This document shows positions 51,412 to 64,000 of a stretch of DNA of 64,000 nucleotides, in pieces. The stretch covers positions 124,001 through 188,000 of the forward strand of contig JALIZF010001486.1 in the NCBI GenBank assembly GCA_029948255.1, in the 5' to 3' direction. The notes beneath the pieces are model-generated. The model had not been told where the DNA came from. It worked only from the letters and a program-made list of their open reading frames with translations, and did not search any database. The stretch is from Telmatactis stephensoni (Eukaryota > Cnidaria > Anthozoa > Actiniaria > Isophelliidae). The position numbers and the translations under genes were made by a program. Every line of letters begins with the position of its first letter. Position 1 is the stretch's first letter.

Positions 51412-54400
51412 ATGGAGTCTGAAGAAGTTTGGGATTTCGCCTTAAATTTTTCAGAAAAGTGCAAATCTGATGAAGTAAAGGGATATGTTATTGACTGCTT
51501 AAGAAGAACAAACCTTGAAGTTCATAAAGAGGAATTTGAGGGCCAAACGTTACTCAGTGTACGGGCACCATTTGATGTTCTAGCCTTGAAGGTAAACTAT
51601 ATAAAGGACTTAATTAGGCCTTATAAAAACGTTAGCAGTGTATCGTGCTTCCTAAAAAGTTTATGCATATTTGTCTTATTGCTATTTTTGATAAGTTTAA
51701 TATTTCGTTTTGGCTTCACCAGGCAGAGGAGTTAGGATTTGAGAAAGAAAGAGCTGATAATTCCGGGGTAAGATAAATTAAAACCTTACTTTTATATATA
51801 CACAGCTGAGTATGCAGGACACAGGCCATTTAACCAGTAATGGCTAAGAGAGTAACAAAACTGGAGAAGGGTTTGAAAAAGGGATTTTTTTACATTTATT
51901 TAATGATACCGTTTATTGTAAATTTGCATGACTTTAATTAAAGCAGTTTCTATGGTGATAGTGCTTGAACTGTGCAGGTTTTTATCACATCAGTTGTTAT
52001 ATAAACTATTGGAAAGGTGTTAACTGTTAATCTCCTTTGCATGGGTTTACCTTGCATTGCAATGGCAGATTCAGAGTGGGGGATGACTGCAAAGACACAT
52101 CCAAGAAACCCTGCAATCAGGCATGTTCCTGGGAATTTTTTGCTTTAAGCCTGCTACTGACAAGCATAGCCTCCTATGCAGCTGCTTCTTTGTGTCGTCA
52201 CACAAGGCTTGACGATACAAAGGAGCAGCTACATTAAGGAGACTATGACAAGTGTTGAAGAACATTTTTATATAACAGAGTACAGGTACATGATGTAGGC
52301 CTAACAATCTAAATAGCTAGAAAACAACAACTACATGCTATTTGATATCAAAAATTTGGTATTTCATACCCTCCCCCCCAACTTGATGATCATTGTGGAC
52401 AGGCTTATTCCTGTCATCATTAATTTTTGAAAACATGTACCATCTTGATCTTATTTGTTTCTAGACATGGGAGTTCTCGTTGGATCAGTTCGAAAGATTT
52501 GCAGGCTCTGAAGACAAGAAAACATTCTTTACACCATCAGAAAAAGCATTTCTTTTACATAGTTGCCTTAATACAATAAATTATGATAAGGTATAGATTT
52601 TGAAACTAAAATTCACATGTGATTATGATTATATAAATAATTGCATTTTAGACAGTCACAGTTGTTATCCTTACTAAAACTCATCAGAATTTTGGGTGTC
52701 CAGGATGAGGCAAGTCTGATCACATGACTGTGTCTATCCATGTAGGTACTATGGGAACCTGGCCAAAGCTCACTACTGGTACCTGTCAAACCATTAACTC
52801 TCAACACTACAAATGCTGCCAGTAAACCCTTTCAGCAATGTGATACCAAAGTAATTCTACCGCAAAAGTGGGATTGGGAGAAATTGCTGAGCAGCCTCAA
52901 CTCAATTTTAACTAATTGATCAAGGCACATCATGTATATAGCATACATATTTTGCATATATAGTCTACAATCATTGCCAGATTTATTGGCACGATTTTGT
53001 ATTGATGCGTATGCACAGTGGATGGTAATGAGATTGGCTCATGGCCCCATGGCCCCTGTACAATGTTGCTGAGAAAACCCCAACACCTACTACTCGGCAA
53101 TCAGTATGGCTTACCTTTTAGCTACCAGCAACATTGTACAGGGGGAGGGGGGTGGTCCAATAATATGGCTGCAAAGTGTATAATGTATAAAATCCCATAA
53201 ATGAATTATTTCACATCGTGCCAAGTAATCTTGGCAAGGATTGTAGTTACAGTTAGTGTGCATCACTGGTCTAGAATATAGAAAATTGATTTACTGAACA
53301 TTTTATTTTGTCTAGAGCAAGTTTACATCACTTGGAGTGCAGCTAGGTACCGATGTCTTTCTTACAGGACTTCTTCACTCCAAGCCTGCCACAATTGATT
53401 CAGCCTATCCACTTCATGTTCCTGAATCTCAAGCTAAACTTTGGAAGAGAATTAAGGCTAATATAATAACCTGTCCTCTTCAAGAGATAAGAGATTATTT
53501 TGGTAAGCTTTGACCTTCAAACTCTAGGCTCCCCACAAGTTCTTTTCACTTCTTTTGTGATTGAAAAATGTATATCAAAGGTTGTTGAGCACCACAGCTG
53601 CAAACACCCTTTAGGATGAGATCATATACCCCTGGAATCTGGATCAAGATCAGGTAGATCTTGGGACATCTTCAACAAATAAAAATTGACTTCTTGATTA
53701 TTTTAGATGGCCTCCTTCACACTTGATTTGTGGCATACTTTTCCTTGACTAAAAATTACTTTCGGGTTTTTTCAGGTGAAGGTGTTGCTTTTTACTTTGG
53801 TTGGATGACATGTTTTACATGGAGCCTATTACCCGTAGCCTTTATGGGTGTAATTCTGTACTTCTTCAAGCCAAAGGGTGTGACAGTTGACGACAATCCT
53901 TTACTGCCATTTTATGAAATTCTTATGGCATTTTGGGCTATCTCTTTTCTTGTAGTAAGTTGGACACTTAATTGATTTCTGTATAGTTGTTTCTCTTTAA
54001 ATTATTTAATGCAAGCAATAGTGTTTTATGTTTCTTGGATAGCAATTTAGAACAGCCATATTTAGCAGGCTGCATGGTATAGAAGTTGGCCAGTGCAATA
54101 TCTGCAGCAGTCCCTTTACTTTTACTTGCACCATCTACCCCACGCATTCCATGCAATTTATTGTGTACCATAAAAAGACCCCTAGAAGATTTTAGGGATT
54201 TAATATTATGTTTCTCAAAAACAAATGGTTCAACATTTACTTATATGACTGTCCAAGTATACTATACTTGTATTTTCTATTTAAAAATACTATTGAGGAA
54301 ATCTTAGTGTAAAAGTGAAGTACAGTTGAATCCTATCATGGAAATAAAGTTATCTTTGTCCTTTAGATATGGAAGAGAAAAGAATCAGAATTATCTTATA

Positions 54401-57233
54401 AATGGACCACAATCAATGTGGACCATCTGGAAGAAATAAGACCTGAATTTCATGGTGAAATCATCAAAAGCCCTATCACTGGAAAACCAATAAAATACTT
54501 CCCTCGATGGAGGAGATGGCTTCGTTATGGTCTAAGCTTCCTCCTTACCTTGCCTGTCTTAAGTATTGCTGTTGGTGCCATGTTATGTTCCCTCAACCTC
54601 AATGGATATATAAAAGACAAAGAGAGTCCTGTTTATTTTGAAGTTCTGTCTCGTTTTGCCCAACCAGTAAGTGCATTTTTGTACAATCAACTCATCTGAA
54701 CACAGTTTATTTTATTAATGAATGACAAGTCTCAAAAATAAATGGAAATGAGCTTGTGATTGAAGATGTGATGAAAGAGGAAAAATAGACTTTCATCCTA
54801 CTTTCAATTAACTTGTACTTAGAGTGATTTGTCCAGTAAATGTAGAGAGTGCTTGACACACTTTAGAAATAGAAATAGAAATCAGTAGAAATGTGGCAAT
54901 TGGTACTTCTGGACAACACTGAAGTCAGTTTTGTGTGATTCACACATTTGCATCATTCCCAGCTTATCTATTTGAAATGTTCCATTTCTTATTTAGGGTC
55001 AAATATTTGCAGCAGACAACAAATATTATGGATGGATGATACCAACTGTTGGTCATTCAATCGTCATAAATTTATTAAACACACTGTATCGAACTGTGGC
55101 TCATTTCTGCACAGACTTAGAAAACCATAGGTAAGGTATTTTAAAAATATGATAAGGTAATAAGGTATTTTAAAATATATACCATTATCTTACCATCCTT
55201 TTGATCAGTATTTCTTTCATCATTCATCATAACATCTGTAATTTCTATAGTAATATGTCCTTGATATATATTCAATTTTCTTTTTCAGGACAGAAAAAGA
55301 GTGGAATAATTCACTGATTACAAAACGTGTGTTATTTGAAGTGTTTGACTGCTTCATACCTTTGTTCTACATAGCCTTCTACCAATTAAATGTTGTGGCT
55401 TTGAGAAGAGAGTTGGTTGGATTATTCTGGGGTTAGTTAACAAAGTTAAACTGATGAAAGAATGGGTAAATGGTTGTAAATACCTTTCAGATCAGGCGCG
55501 GGTCCACACCCACGGAAATCGATTACATTTTTGCTCCTCTCTTAGGGCCTGTTCACATGAGAGAGGATACCCCTATGTTGTAGGGAAGACTCTTTTGTTT
55601 TGTGTCCCCCAGGGAAAAGAAAACTAAAGAGTTATTTCTACTACTTTAAGGGGCACCCTCTCTCATGTGAACGGGATATTAATTTTTTGCCAAGTGATGC
55701 CAAAAGAATACAAAAATGCTTCATAAAAACATTCCAACAATAACGGAATCGGCAAGAGACTTTGAGAAAATCTTGTTTGTGCTAGAGATTTGAATTTTCG
55801 ACTTGGCTGAAAATCGGTCAGAGTTTTGGCTGGATTTGCGCTTCCTCGTGATATACTACTAAAGGATGGAGCAGTTTAATTCATTCTGTCTTTCATTCAT
55901 TCTTTTTCTTTATTCTTTATTTTTTTCCTTTTTATTTCCGGTGTCAGGTGATGAAATTCGTCGACTAGTTACAGAATCAGTAATTCCATTCATCAAGGAG
56001 AAGACAGTCATTTGGAAAACGAGGCGAGCTTATGCAAAGAGTAAAAAGGATGGTGATAAGGAAGTTCCCTTGCCCTCACAGGTTCGGTAACTTTTTAAGT
56101 CTATATTCTTGTGTGATCATCCAACATCAAGATGAAAGATGAAATGCTATTTACTTGAATTCTTTTATAGGCACAACAAGATGTGGTTCTTGAGGAATAC
56201 GATCAGTTTGATGACTACCTAGAAATGGTCGTGCAGTTTGGTGTAAGTATGAAAACCACCTGAGTAGTGATTTTTTGTCTCTTTTTAGTTACTGTAATTA
56301 ATTATGCTCCTTTGCATTTTAGTATGTGACCCTATTTGCATCAGCGTTCCCCTTAGCAGCAGCAGTAAGCATTGTGTTTTTATTCGTCGAGACCAGATCT
56401 GATCTTTTTAAGCTTGTCTACGTTTATCAGAAGCCTCTCGTGAAAAGGTAAAAGTAGGGCAGTAGAAATACCAAAGGTGGGTGGGGTCACATTTCGAAAT
56501 AAAACAGCTTGTTCGCGGCTTACGGAGTATGGAACCCAGAATTAAAAGCAAATCACATTTTTCACATTAATCGTCTGCGTACATACTCGAGCTTCACTTT
56601 GTTCTGTCTTCTTCAGGGTGTCAAATATTGGCGTTTGGTACAATGTCCTGTACCTGATGATGATCCTATCCATGCTGACTAATAGTCTAATTGTTGGCTT
56701 TTCATCGGAACAACTAGCATCTTGGTGCCCTTGGATGTATGAGACTATTGATGGGGATCAGTTTATCAGACCCGGATATGGAAGGTAAGAAATCTCAATT
56801 TTTTCGTTCTTCAAAATAAAATGAAGCTTGGATTTGGAGTTTGAGGACCAGTCTCATGTAGTATTGTTGGGTTTTTCGTATTCTTTCTGAGATAATCTCT
56901 GGGAAGGACGTCCGTAACTCCACTAAATTACACAACCTTCCCTTTCCATTTATTCCAATATTCTCCACCTTATATTTTTGACCTGATTCATCTCATTTTC
57001 ATTTTAGATATGTGGTGGCAATAGTCTTCAGCTGTGAACATTTTCTGATCCTGTGCGCCGTTTTAGCCAAAGTACTAGTATCAGATCGACCAAAATGGGT
57101 TCGTGTTGCCATTGAAAGGAAAAATTATCAGTTAGAAGAAGAGCGAAAGACTTTGGAGAAGTTACAGAAACTACAACTTGCAGGACAGGAGACGATGAAA
57201 CTTGATCTTGAAGAGGCGCCAATGGAGTTTTAA
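51412..57233 (+). CDS. ANO10: Anoctamin, ANO10/TMEM16K-like, 672 aa, thirteen exons
   Basis: ANO10 is an intracellular (ER/endosomal) anoctamin with calcium-dependent scramblase activity in vertebrates. Exons: 51412-51591, 51723-51767, 52465-52590, 53316-53502, 53776-53954, 54367-54666, 54997-55130, 55289-55431, 55948-56081, 56171-56242, 56323-56447, 56617-56784, 57008-57233; they sum to 2019 nt with consistent phases. The length is close to human ANO10 (660). The cytosolic N-domain (MESEEVWDFALNFSEKCKSD) leads to IRDYFGEGVAFYFGWMTCFT at TM1. The anoctamin signature follows: TVGHSIVINLLNTLYRTVAH, KRVLFEVFDCFIPLFYIAFY, the loop EEYDQFDDYLEMVVQFGYVT, and the last TM before VSDRPKWVRVAIERKNYQLE. 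The tail is a charged helix ending APMEF. An earlier ATG (51381) stops after eight codons. Introns carry foldback elements at 52163, 53055 and 55545. Confidence 0.93.
52163..52247. repeat. Foldback element in anoctamin intron 2
   Basis: The arms catagcctcctatgcagctg...ctttgtgtcgtca and tgacgatacaaaggagcagc...aggagactatg are complements around an 8-bp loop. Confidence 0.75.
53055..53147. repeat. Inverted repeat in anoctamin intron 3
   Basis: cccctgtacaatgttgctg faces cagcaacattgtacaggggg about 55 bp later. Confidence 0.8.
55545..55678. mobile_element. 134-bp MITE in anoctamin intron 8
   Basis: The left end gggcctgttcacatgagaga and the right end (complement of cccgttcacatgagagaggg) are inverted repeats. 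TTA lies on both sides (55542-55544, 55679-55681). The ends resemble those of the larger element 41757-42369. Confidence 0.65.
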
Positions 57234-57939
57234 ATGATTGCTACTGACAATAATGTTAATTTTGGAGATGTTATGTCAACCATTACTTATTATTAATTTT
57301 AGAGACAAATTAAGCGTTCAATGTTGCTCTTACTACAAAAAGATCGAATGCCGTTTCTATTGAAAGTGTAAGCACTTTAATTCGTTTTCTTGCCGCGGAT
57401 CTCTCTTTATCATTATCACATAGAACATTGGCACTTATCCTCTATATTTATTTAAGTCGCAACAACTCGATATTTAGAATAGGTTTGTCATTCAGAGTTT
57501 GGCGTTGTTCATTGAAATTTACAGTTTTTTCCTTTAGTTTAAAACTGCGCTTAATATTTCATCCAAGACGCATCTAATGATTTTGAGCAGTATTGCCGCC
57601 GGTTTCGATGAAGCGCGCATTTCACTTGTAGTTTGAACATTAGTTGCATGGTCGCGCTCATCGGAATCAGCGGTAGTAACAAGTACTAAAATTTTTCCTT
57701 AATATTTTCGATTTATCTTAATCCTGGGTTACCCAGCCTCTACTGCTAGTTCTTCATTATAAACATAAACATAAACATAAACTTTGAATTCCACGTGAGA
57801 AAGATCCTCTCGTTTGATATTTTTGATAAGAAATATTTTGTAGTTAGTAATGAGAAATTTTCAACAAGGAAAATTGAAATTGTTGTTTTTTGATAGAATT
57901 TAGTGCTGTAACTGTACAAGAAACAATTCAGTATTCGAG

Positions 57940-60374
57940 TTACGCAAAAATATCTTCCCCTGTGAACAAACTTATCTGTTTTGTAGCATGTTCATCTTTT
58001 ACTTCATTGTGGTTCAATTTAGTGTTGTTACTTGTTGATGAGCTTTGGATATTAACTTGAGGAGAACAACTAGGCACTATTTGTTCTGAAATTGAAGTTC
58101 ATAATAAAAAATAATTAAAAAAAGATGATAAAAAGATCCATAACTTTTGTTGTGTTATATATGCTCTTGTAGATCACGTGGTATACCTTTAATTTGAAAG
58201 AAAATGGTTACCCTTTTTGAAAAAATCCGATTCTCATGTAACTTGAAATCTTTGGCCGAGGCTTATGCTGATCTATACTAAATTTTATTAAATTTCAACC
58301 CCTTTTTATATGCCTCCATCTTAGAATGGTACTTGGTAGGAGACGGTAACGACAAAGTTGTATAAGGTACCCCTTTTGGGCGGAGCCAATATAGTAGTAA
58401 ATCAAATCGTACTCATGCAAATCGTTCCTTTTTGTTTTACCTATATATTGATTTGTGCATCTATTCGTCCATTGGATCATTCTTTCTGATGACCGTGAAA
58501 GAAAAATGACTATTTATAGTAGTTGAGATAAGAAACAAACAAACAAAGAAACAAACAAAAACAAAAAAACAATGGCTTTAGAGTCTACTACCAACTATTA
58601 GTTTGTCTATTCCTTTACGGTCAAATGAAAACCACTCTAGCAGTATCTATACAATGCCAATCCTGTCATATTTCGTTACCTCGTTTTGGCGTCTCTAGCG
58701 ATTTATTTTTCGATTTCTCTTTGCGTTTAGGCGTCACAGGTGTTTTGTCTATAAAGTTCTCGCGGCAGTGCGTTGATGAGGGAACTGTCATACCTGGAGT
58801 TGCAGGAGCTGACTTAGGTGTACGTTCTGGAAAAAAAAGCAAAATAAATTCGATTCTCTAGAGTTGAACCCCTCTCAACATACTACCTAATACAGAGACG
58901 CATTATTCACTTTACTTCACTTTTACTTTTACTTCACATTTAATACTTCACTTGTTACTGGGTTATCAGGGACTACAGCATTCGCAGACATAATTTCCGC
59001 CAACAATGTTACCCATATTATCCATACGCATTGAAAGGTGCCAGCAACATTGTTTGGAGGAATAGTGGCGTCCGCCATAGTTTTGCGACCAGCGTAGCCA
59101 TACGGATAGTATAATCACTCAGGCCCGGACACACGGTGTAACTTTTTCTTCAACATTGCGCACAACACAGAAATTACACTGTGTGTCCACACCTGGAACA
59201 GTTGCGCGTCATGACTACCTTTTTTATTAGCTATGCATACAATATTTGATGCTTACGCCTCCTATCTTTACCCTGCGAGCAGATATTTTTCTGATCCTCC
59301 CCGTCACCAGCGAAAGTAAACCCTGTGTCCCACGAGTAGATTTTCTATCATTGTGATAATGTTTAGTAAAAACTAGGCCTTACTTCCATACGAGAGATAT
59401 AGAGGTCCGCTATGATCGTCGATGTCTGGTACAAAAGACCCAGGTGAAATAATGGACAGTGATGGCGGTACATCTAGAAATGGCGTTCCAGGAACTTGTT
59501 GTGGACATAAGAATGGCGAATAAAGTGTGCTATTCATTTAGAGCATCTAAGGTATTGAAAAAAAAAATGCAAACAAATAAGCCATGAAATAAATAATTTT
59601 AGCGAAGCTCCATACACATAGAAAATCAACAAACTAATGAAGGGGAAAGCAAAGGAAGAAAACCATGCGCGCGCGCAAAAAAAAAAAATTTCGTGGCACC
59701 CGTGCTGCATGCGTGTCCGCTTGTCCGCTAGCTGCTCTTGCTCGCGATAATGCAGAACAAAACGCGAAGAAAACGCGCGCCTAAAATAAACGAGAGTCTT
59801 TAGTTTGTAGCTTGAATTTTGCAAATCAGTAAACAGAAAAAGTTAATTATGATTGATCTTTCCAGTTGTTTTCAAAAAAACAACCATAATAGATTTATCT
59901 GAATAATACAAAAATTGCCGGGTAGTCAAATGACATGTTAAATATCTGACAAACTGAAACAATTTACTTAAGCTTAAGTCTTACAAACTCTGCATATCAG
60001 TCTTGACTATACATAAGCTTACTTTACACAGACTTTTTCGTTTTTAAGAGCACAAATGAAACCAAATTGAAGTAAGCTTAAAAAACAAAGACGAAAACCT
60101 CTGCTAAGCTGAGTGGCGTCTTGTTGGAAAGCATTTCCGCCATGACAGCTGAAAGCATTTATTTTCTTTCCATGGTTCAAGAGAAAAACGTTTTCTGACA
60201 TGTTCTGACATAGTTATCTCAATATGATCGTTGTACAGCAACTATAAGCTTTATATTGTGAAGTTAAAAACGCATGATTATAAAAAACGAAAGTGAAAAA
60301 CTAGTTTTTAAAAATGACTCTTACCTGATAAACGTTCTAGTGATTTTTTTTTTCGGTTCCTAGATATTTTTGCA
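57940..60374 (-). CDS. Unrecognised S/T-P-rich protein, four 3' coding exons (5' end not found)
   Basis: Exons on the minus strand: 60325-60374, 59384-59494, 58680-58826, 57940-58085 (stop TAA at 57942-57940). Phases join without a stop, which four unrelated ORF fragments would rarely do. The protein reads AKISRNRKKKSLERLS, then VPGTPFLDVPPSLSIISPGS, DIDDHSGPLYLSYGK, RTPKSAPATPG, DKTPVTPKRKEKSKNKS, and ends in KQISLFTGEDIFA. It has at least five S/T-P sites, several followed by K or R (CDK-like), and basic clusters that could be nuclear localisation signals. It has no membrane segment and no domain I can name. The first exon (ending in phase 2) was not identified in 60380-60900. The head-to-head neighbour is the gene at 62086, with an E2F-type site between them. 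Confidence 0.6.
59122..59210. repeat. Degraded relative of the 61424 element
   Basis: ggcccggacacacggtgtaa...caacattgcgcacaa...gtgtgtcc follows the same order as the left end of 61424-61691. Confidence 0.55.
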
Positions 60375-60532
60375 CTAAAAATAGTATCTTTGTAAAGAAG
60401 TGAAATTGTACAATTCTTTATATTAAGTTATATCAGCCTTCACCTTCAAGCGGTTTTCAAACATCGATTTGATCTCCTTGATCTCCAGTGTTTCCACAAA
60501 CCATCGTATCAAACTTTATATCAAACCTCTAA

Positions 60533-60546
60533 TTTCCCGCCAAAAA
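60533..60546. promoter_or_regulatory. E2F-type site in a likely bidirectional promoter
   Basis: tttcccgccaaaaa contains the full E2F consensus (TTTSGCGS on the minus strand, tttggcggga). A second gggaaatttc word is at about 60788. A donor-like aaaaggtgagtg at 60888-60899 could end a non-coding first exon of the plus-strand gene, whose coding exon starts after the acceptor at 62079. Confidence 0.45.
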
Positions 60547-61423
60547 CTGAACGCGCGTCAACGCGCGTGCAATTTTCGTCAATCCTGTAAACGAGGCTCG
60601 TTTGAGGCTCGTTCTTTCGCATTTTTCCGGTAAATCGTTCGGGAATCAATCGGGTCCATTCGAGCCATTCGCCCTCACTCCGTTGAAGCTCGCTGGAACT
60701 CGCTGACAACTCGGAGGAATCAAGAATGAGATGGACCCGGACAAGGGCTGTCAAGGGCTGCTGTCAAGGACGCGTCAATTCAACTAGCCGGGAAATTTCA
60801 GAAATCTCATCTCCAGCAAACGAAAATGCTAGAGGCTAAGAAACACCTGTACATAACGTATCTCTAGCTTCTATTTCCAAAGCACTTAAAAGGTGAGTGA
60901 ATTTAGACGCTTGAAAAAAACGAGAAGTAGAAAAATCTTTCCTGTCCAACAACATCAACAACAGAGTTTGAGACGGCCCTACGAGAAACACTTCAGAAAA
61001 TGTCTCGTATTCAATTACTAAGCTAAAATAGGATTATATTTCTGAAAATACGCAATAAATTTAATCTTCTCTAGCCATGATTAGAGTAGAATTGCCGATC
61101 AAGAGTAATCATCATGTCATCAGAAAAATGCACATATCAAAATTAATCCCGCGGGGGGGAGTGCGGGCAAAAGGTGGGATTTGAATGAGTCCAGAGACCC
61201 ATAAATATTAAGAAATATTAAGCTTATTTGATCTGTGTTTGTTTCCTTACCCTAGGGATTTTGACAAAATTTGTAGCTCCTGATCGAATCCCCACTCCCC
61301 CCCCCCCTCCCCATGGGATTAACTTTGATACGTGCATAAAGTTAACTTTGCTGCAGCTTTACATGCAAAGGTGGAAAAGGTGACTTTCACCAAGGTTTAT
61401 GTCATGAAAGACAGTCTTCTTAA

Positions 61424-61691
61424 GGCCCAGACACATAACATTTCCTACATTTTCTGCAACATTGCGCACAATGCAGTTGCACCGTGTGTCCACTCCTGCA
61501 ATGTTGCACACAATGTTCCACAATCTTGGAGAAAATGTTGCAACATTGCATGCAACATTGTGCACAACATTTTCAGAGGTGAATGTACAGTGCAAAACAG
61601 GTACACATTTGTATACAGTGCAATACTGTTTTGCATGCAATTTTGCAGAAAATGATTACCTACCAGAAATGTTGCATTGTAAGTCTGGGCC
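61424..61691. mobile_element. 268-bp TTAA-flanked element with ggcccagac ends
   Basis: TIRs ggcccagac...gtctgggcc, with TTAA at 61420-61423 and 61692-61695. The interior is dense in ttgcaacatt/aatgttgca words in both orientations, which creates false ORFs on both strands. A TTAA duplication is the rule for piggyBac-type movement. Because TTAAGGCC is itself palindromic with the TIR, a TA or TTA duplication is also possible. Confidence 0.7.
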
Positions 61692-62085
61692 TTAAGCAAG
61701 AAATCCCAAGTTTGATCCTTCTTTCATTAACTAGCTTGGAGATCTAGCTTTATCCACATACCCACACCCTGGCAGAAAACAGTACCATATCAAGTTTTGG
61801 ATAGAGGTAAAATATTTAGAACAAGGCATGCAAAACATCACACATACTCTGTTGTATAAATGTATGAGAAGGGCAAAACAGTCCAGCCTCTAAAACCCAT
61901 GCACCATTCCCATGTATTTTGGAGTTGTAGCCTTGAAGGTCCACTTTGGTTCTTGGTGATCAGATTCATACTAAGTCAGAAACTACCCATAATTCTTTAT
62001 TTGCTAGTAACTCTTAATGTAATAAGCTAAGACATTCTCTTGGAATACATTAACCCAATGATTATGTTCATTTTATTAGCTAATC

Positions 62086-63984
62086 ATGAAGAGGCAGACC
62101 AAGAAGACTTCCCAATCTAATCTCACAAGACTTTCAACAAGCAGAAATGTTAGCAAGATGAATTCCTTTGTGAACTCCACAAACCTAACAAGCAGCTTGT
62201 TTGGGCCACGAAAAAATGTTTTGATGACATATTCCAAGGCTAAGCCATTGAATTTTGTGAAAAAAGGTCATTTCCATACACCAAATACTCCATATGTGCC
62301 CACCCCTGACAGTTTGCAGACCACAGGAAAAGAAGAAAACACAGGTACATATACATGGTTTAGAAAGGTCACCATTTATTCGTTTACTCACCCACTCACT
62401 CATTGATTGATTCATTGATTCATTCCTTTGTTTATTTATTCTTTCATTCATCTGTTCTCCCTTTTTTCCATTCATTTTCATTTCAATTCATTTTATTTTC
62501 ATTGGATGATATCTTCCCTTATTTCTAGATAGGTATTCATTTACAAAAATAGAGTGTAAGTTGTCATTTTATCAGCAAATAAGATTATCAACAATTTTGT
62601 TCAACAGAGACAGACTTAAACAACAATAGAAAAATGGACCATCAAGCACAAGGAGGATCTTATACATCAGTAACAAATTTATTGAGGTACCCAAACTATC
62701 AAATCCATGCTTGCAAGTATTAATTACTTTTGAATGTTTCAATGATCTATGTAGATGGGCACCATGTCTATTTAAAAGCACATGCTTTGGCAGGGGATTC
62801 AACAGTGACCCTAGGACTCAGGTATGGGGTGGGGGATCAACAAAGGTTTACATGGTAGACTTGACACTTCAAGGATGTAACCCTAACTTTTTTTAAGTGT
62901 GACTGATTATTTCAAACAAAAAGTTATAAAGCATCTTAGTTGAGTTGCATGATCTGAATTTAGTAAATTACTTCTTGGTTTGTTTGTAGCAAAAGCTTAA
63001 CTTGATCATCAATTTTCAAACAATACAGTTCTTAGTTATGGTTTTTGTTGATACAGCATAGAGGCTGAAGAACAAACTAGTTTGAATCTAGCTAGCTCAC
63101 ATGGCAGTACACTGAAACCAAAGAAAAGTGGATCTTATCTAGCACTTAGGAACATTAGTAACATCCCCATTGAGAAAACATTAAGCAGAACACAGTGCAC
63201 TCCAACTCAACAGAATAACCAAACCATCCAAATCTCAGGTAAAATTGTTGTTTTTGTAAAAAAACTTAATATCTTTTTGGAATTACTCGAGAAATATATT
63301 TAGATATTAAAAGAAAATATACATAATACACATTGATGTTTTACCTCAAGACAGACCCTCATTCCTCTACTGAGGAACTGGGTCAGAAATTCCCCGAATG
63401 GATTTTTATCCAATTCTCTACATACCCTGTAAGTATCAATTTTATTATTTTATTAGGAAGAAATAAAACACCCAAGAATGTAACAAGGAAGTCAACACCT
63501 CATCGTAGGTCTGTTTGATTATTTTATGTGCATCAATAATAATAATAATAAATAGATATTAATTATATATGCACATTTTATTAATTATACAGCAAAATGA
63601 AAAGCAGGGTATCAAGTAAAAGGATTAAAAAACCTGCAGCTTTGAAACTAAAGGAGATAAGAGAAGAACAGCAAGACAGTCAGGAAATAGGATCTACAAG
63701 AGAGAAGAAACTGAATACTGATAAGTGTCGGCAGGATTTGTCGAGCCTGGGTTCAACAAACTACAGTCTTAAGTCTATGTCTGGTGGTACAGAAATCAGC
63801 TCTAGTACCAACAGCAAACAAGGGAAGACTTTAACAGCTCAATCTATGTCACTATGCACTATTGATGAGAGTGAAAAACCCAGTGAAGATACATTGCTAC
63901 CAAAACATTCTACCTTTAATGAAATTGGGGAAAAACTTAAAGTAGGAGACTATTTGAAAGAACAGATATCTCCTATTGTAAAAG
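62086..63984 (+). CDS. Unrecognised basic S/T-rich protein, N-terminal 321 residues (runs off the window)
   Basis: Exons 62086-62344, 62608-62686, 63057-63238, 63457-63508 and 63593 to about 63984 (last donor gtttgt tentative). Phases agree throughout. Starts MKRQTKKTSQSNLTRLSTSR. An acceptor (ttttattag) six bases upstream of the ATG implies a non-coding 5' exon. The protein is rich in Ser, Thr, Asn and Lys, with SLFGPRKNVLMTYSKAKPLN, HTPNTPYVPTPDS, RNKTPKNVTRKSTPHR, KMKSRVSSKRIKKPAALKLK and GEKLKVGDYLKEQISPIVK. Many TP/SP sites, no membrane segment, no domain I can name. Composition and the E2F-type promoter suggest a nuclear or cell-cycle protein (inference only). Confidence 0.7.
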
Positions 63985-64000
63985 GTTTGTGTAAATCAGC

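Noticed and set aside
60521..60754. 77-codon minus-strand ORF at the E2F-type site, as first exon of the minus-strand gene
   Set aside because: No GT donor gives the phase needed to join the exon at 60325-60374.
61332..61699. Cys/Asn-rich ORFs on both strands
   Set aside because: They are produced by the inverted ttgcaacatt words of the 268-bp element.

Overview
The window looks like nuclear DNA of a cnidarian, most likely an anthozoan such as a stony coral (inference). The genes are animal genes with many short exons and canonical GT..AG introns. One part holds a local expansion of single-exon class A receptors. The spaces between genes are AT-rich and full of foldback (MITE-like) elements, tRNA-derived SINEs and microsatellites. 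No bacterial operon, CRISPR array or rRNA was seen.

Layout. 1-6961 (minus): the 5' two-thirds of a SEL1L gene, the ERAD adaptor of the HRD1 ligase; nine exons resolved, the rest lies left of the window. 10065-10682 (plus): an unrecognised basic protein behind a long pure pyrimidine tract. 13350-32650: a receptor cluster of one family, with an intact minus-strand gene (19482-20519), an intact plus-strand gene (27974-28945), a copy split by a 3.06 kb transposon-like insertion, a copy with a one-base frameshift lying in a 1.35 kb inverted duplication, and several short relics. 34769-41262 (plus): complete ten-exon METAP1D-like mitochondrial methionine aminopeptidase. 44678-46991 (plus): a two-exon gene for a protein kinase fused to a Rab-type GTPase, the most unusual gene here. 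48074-49159 (plus): single-exon membrane progestin receptor-like PAQR protein. 51412-57233 (plus): complete thirteen-exon ANO10/TMEM16K-like anoctamin. 57940-60374 (minus) and 62086-63984 (plus, running off the right edge): two unrecognised S/T-rich proteins transcribed away from a shared region with an E2F-type site.

Mobile DNA. Several elements have ends good enough to read target duplications: TTA/TAA-flanked ones (13953-17011, 25055-26072, 41757-42369, perhaps 55545-55678), TA-flanked ones (a three-copy 145 bp family at 4517, 6268 and 50693; also 43179-43542), and one TTAA-flanked element (61424-61691). The genes do not form a pathway. SEL1L acts in the ER, METAP1D in mitochondria, ANO10 in intracellular membranes and the receptors at the cell surface. 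All exon calls come from reading splice sites and frames by eye; phases were checked by exon length for every multi-exon gene listed.
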